Positions 63,506-64,000 of a stretch of 64,000 nt of DNA are shown here, piece after piece. The number at the start of each line of letters is the position of its first letter. Position 1 is the first letter of the stretch. Under the pieces are notes generated by a model, which saw only the letters and a program-made list of their open reading frames with translations, was not told the origin of the DNA and searched no databases. Made by a program: the position numbers and the translations under genes. Source of the stretch: Chryseobacterium shigense (GTDB lineage: Bacteria; Bacteroidota; Bacteroidia; Flavobacteriales; Weeksellaceae); NCBI RefSeq assembly GCF_014207845.1, contig NZ_JACHLC010000001.1:558001-622000 (forward strand), given 5' to 3'.

Positions 63506-64000
63506 CTAATTATTTTTTGTTCGTCCTGCTTTCCATTTTCTCCATAGAAAAATGATGAGTGGAATAATGAGAAGGTATGGCCAGAATGAGATAATTCCTA
63601 GCAGAAAACTGATAAAACTGTTCCAGCCTTCCGTTACAGAATCTGCAAAACGGCTTCCGAAACCAACTTTTGAGGTTGAAGAACTTCTTACCTTTTCTTT
63701 GTATAAGCTAAGATTGAGGGTACTGTAATTCACGCGGTCATCAATGAAACGGAGCCTGCCTTCAGCCACATCAATCTCATCTTCCAGCTGGCGGATCGTT
63801 TCCTGGATCTCAATCATATCTTTAGTGGTGGAAGCATTTTTAAGCATATCCCGGTATTTTTCAAGATAAATTTTCTTATTAGCCAGCTTAATGGAAATGT
63901 CTGTGTATTCTTCAGTGACATCATCAGAAGAAATATTTTTGGCTAAAACAGATCCCACTCCGTCAGAAAATGAATTGACCAGTACATCGAAATTTTTGTG
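63506..64000 (-). CDS. DUF4349 protein, C-terminal part (cut by window edge)
   Basis: The frame is open from the stop at 63506 to the window end (164 residues visible, reading HKNFDVLVNSFSDGVGSVLA at the edge). SVLAKNISSDDVTEEYTDISIKLANK, a coiled coil (MIEIQETIRQLEDEIDVAEGRLRFIDDRVNYSTLNLSL) and a C-terminal membrane helix (about 120-140 counted from the GTG at 63958) match DUF4349 proteins, which are lipoprotein-like or membrane-anchored with unknown role. The true start lies outside the window. Confidence 0.82.
   Translation of the reverse strand, partial: HKNFDVLVNSFSDGVGSVLAKNISSDDVTEEYTDISIKLANKKIYLEKYRDMLKNASTTKDMIEIQETIRQLEDEIDVAEGRLRFIDDRVNYSTLNLSLYKEKVRSSSTSKVGFGSRFADSVTEGWNSFISFLLGIISFWPYLLIIPLIIFLWRKWKAGRTKNN

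Overview
The window is about 37% G+C by eye and looks like a chromosomal stretch of a Flavobacteriia bacterium, most likely Chryseobacterium or a close relative in Weeksellaceae. The grounds are the promoter style (-7 boxes of the type TAnnTTTG, little use of Shine-Dalgarno sites), a PorT-type type IX secretion gene directly after a menaquinone methyltransferase gene, a 6S RNA of the flavobacterial type between zapA and rny, a cytochrome bd oxidase, DUF3857/transglutaminase proteins, and short double-glycine peptides typical of Chryseobacterium. It is mostly housekeeping DNA. I saw no prophage, IS transposase, CRISPR array, rRNA or tRNA.

Layout. 1-3.5 kb: trpE-trpG-trpD-trpC on the minus strand, preceded by a leader peptide with three Trp codons in a row and an intrinsic terminator (an attenuator). 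3.5-4.8 kb: two membrane proteins of unknown role. 5.0-8.5 kb: a small lipoprotein, a cytochrome c lipoprotein, rlmF and lysS. 8.5-10.9 kb: cydAB on the minus strand. 11.1-13.6 kb: gyrB and a small membrane protein. 14.0-19.8 kb: three consecutive DUF3857/transglutaminase proteins, of which only the middle one keeps a catalytic Cys and His. 19.9-29.6 kb: a DUF3298 lipoprotein, a lipid kinase, a dicarboxylate symporter, gamma-glutamyltransferase, an SDR-type threonine dehydrogenase, a degenerate polysaccharide deacetylase, a metallophosphoesterase and a FabH-like ketosynthase.

29.7-35.6 kb: ubiE/menG, porT, a coiled-coil protein, zapA, 6S RNA, rny and an MFS transporter. 35.8-36.5 kb: two tandem Cys-rich double-glycine peptides with identical cysteine spacing; a third, unrelated one lies at 42.2 kb. 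36.6-39.9 kb, minus strand: a YeiH-type exporter, a LysR regulator and a CLC-F fluoride antiporter under a fluoride riboswitch. 39.9-46.8 kb: sugar isomerase-like protein, thioesterase, ArsC-like protein, gcvT, idi, a HAD-like protein, a 2-hydroxyacid dehydrogenase (serA-like) and mscL. 47-54.3 kb: nnr, a surface protein, lgt with a large N-terminal extension, yidD and rarA. 54.6-64 kb: a DUF2339 membrane protein, a secreted C1q-like protein, pheA, a thioesterase, dnaA, a low-molecular-weight phosphatase, an RsmI-like methylase, a GxxExxY protein and a partial DUF4349 protein.

The best candidates for a second look are the RNA regulators (trp attenuator, fluoride riboswitch with a visible alternative stem, 6S RNA); a family of inverted repeats built from 9-base units that flanks the GxxExxY nuclease-like gene and also occurs alone at 27.1 kb; the matched pair of six-cysteine peptides; and the two catalytically dead transglutaminase-like proteins flanking an apparently live one.
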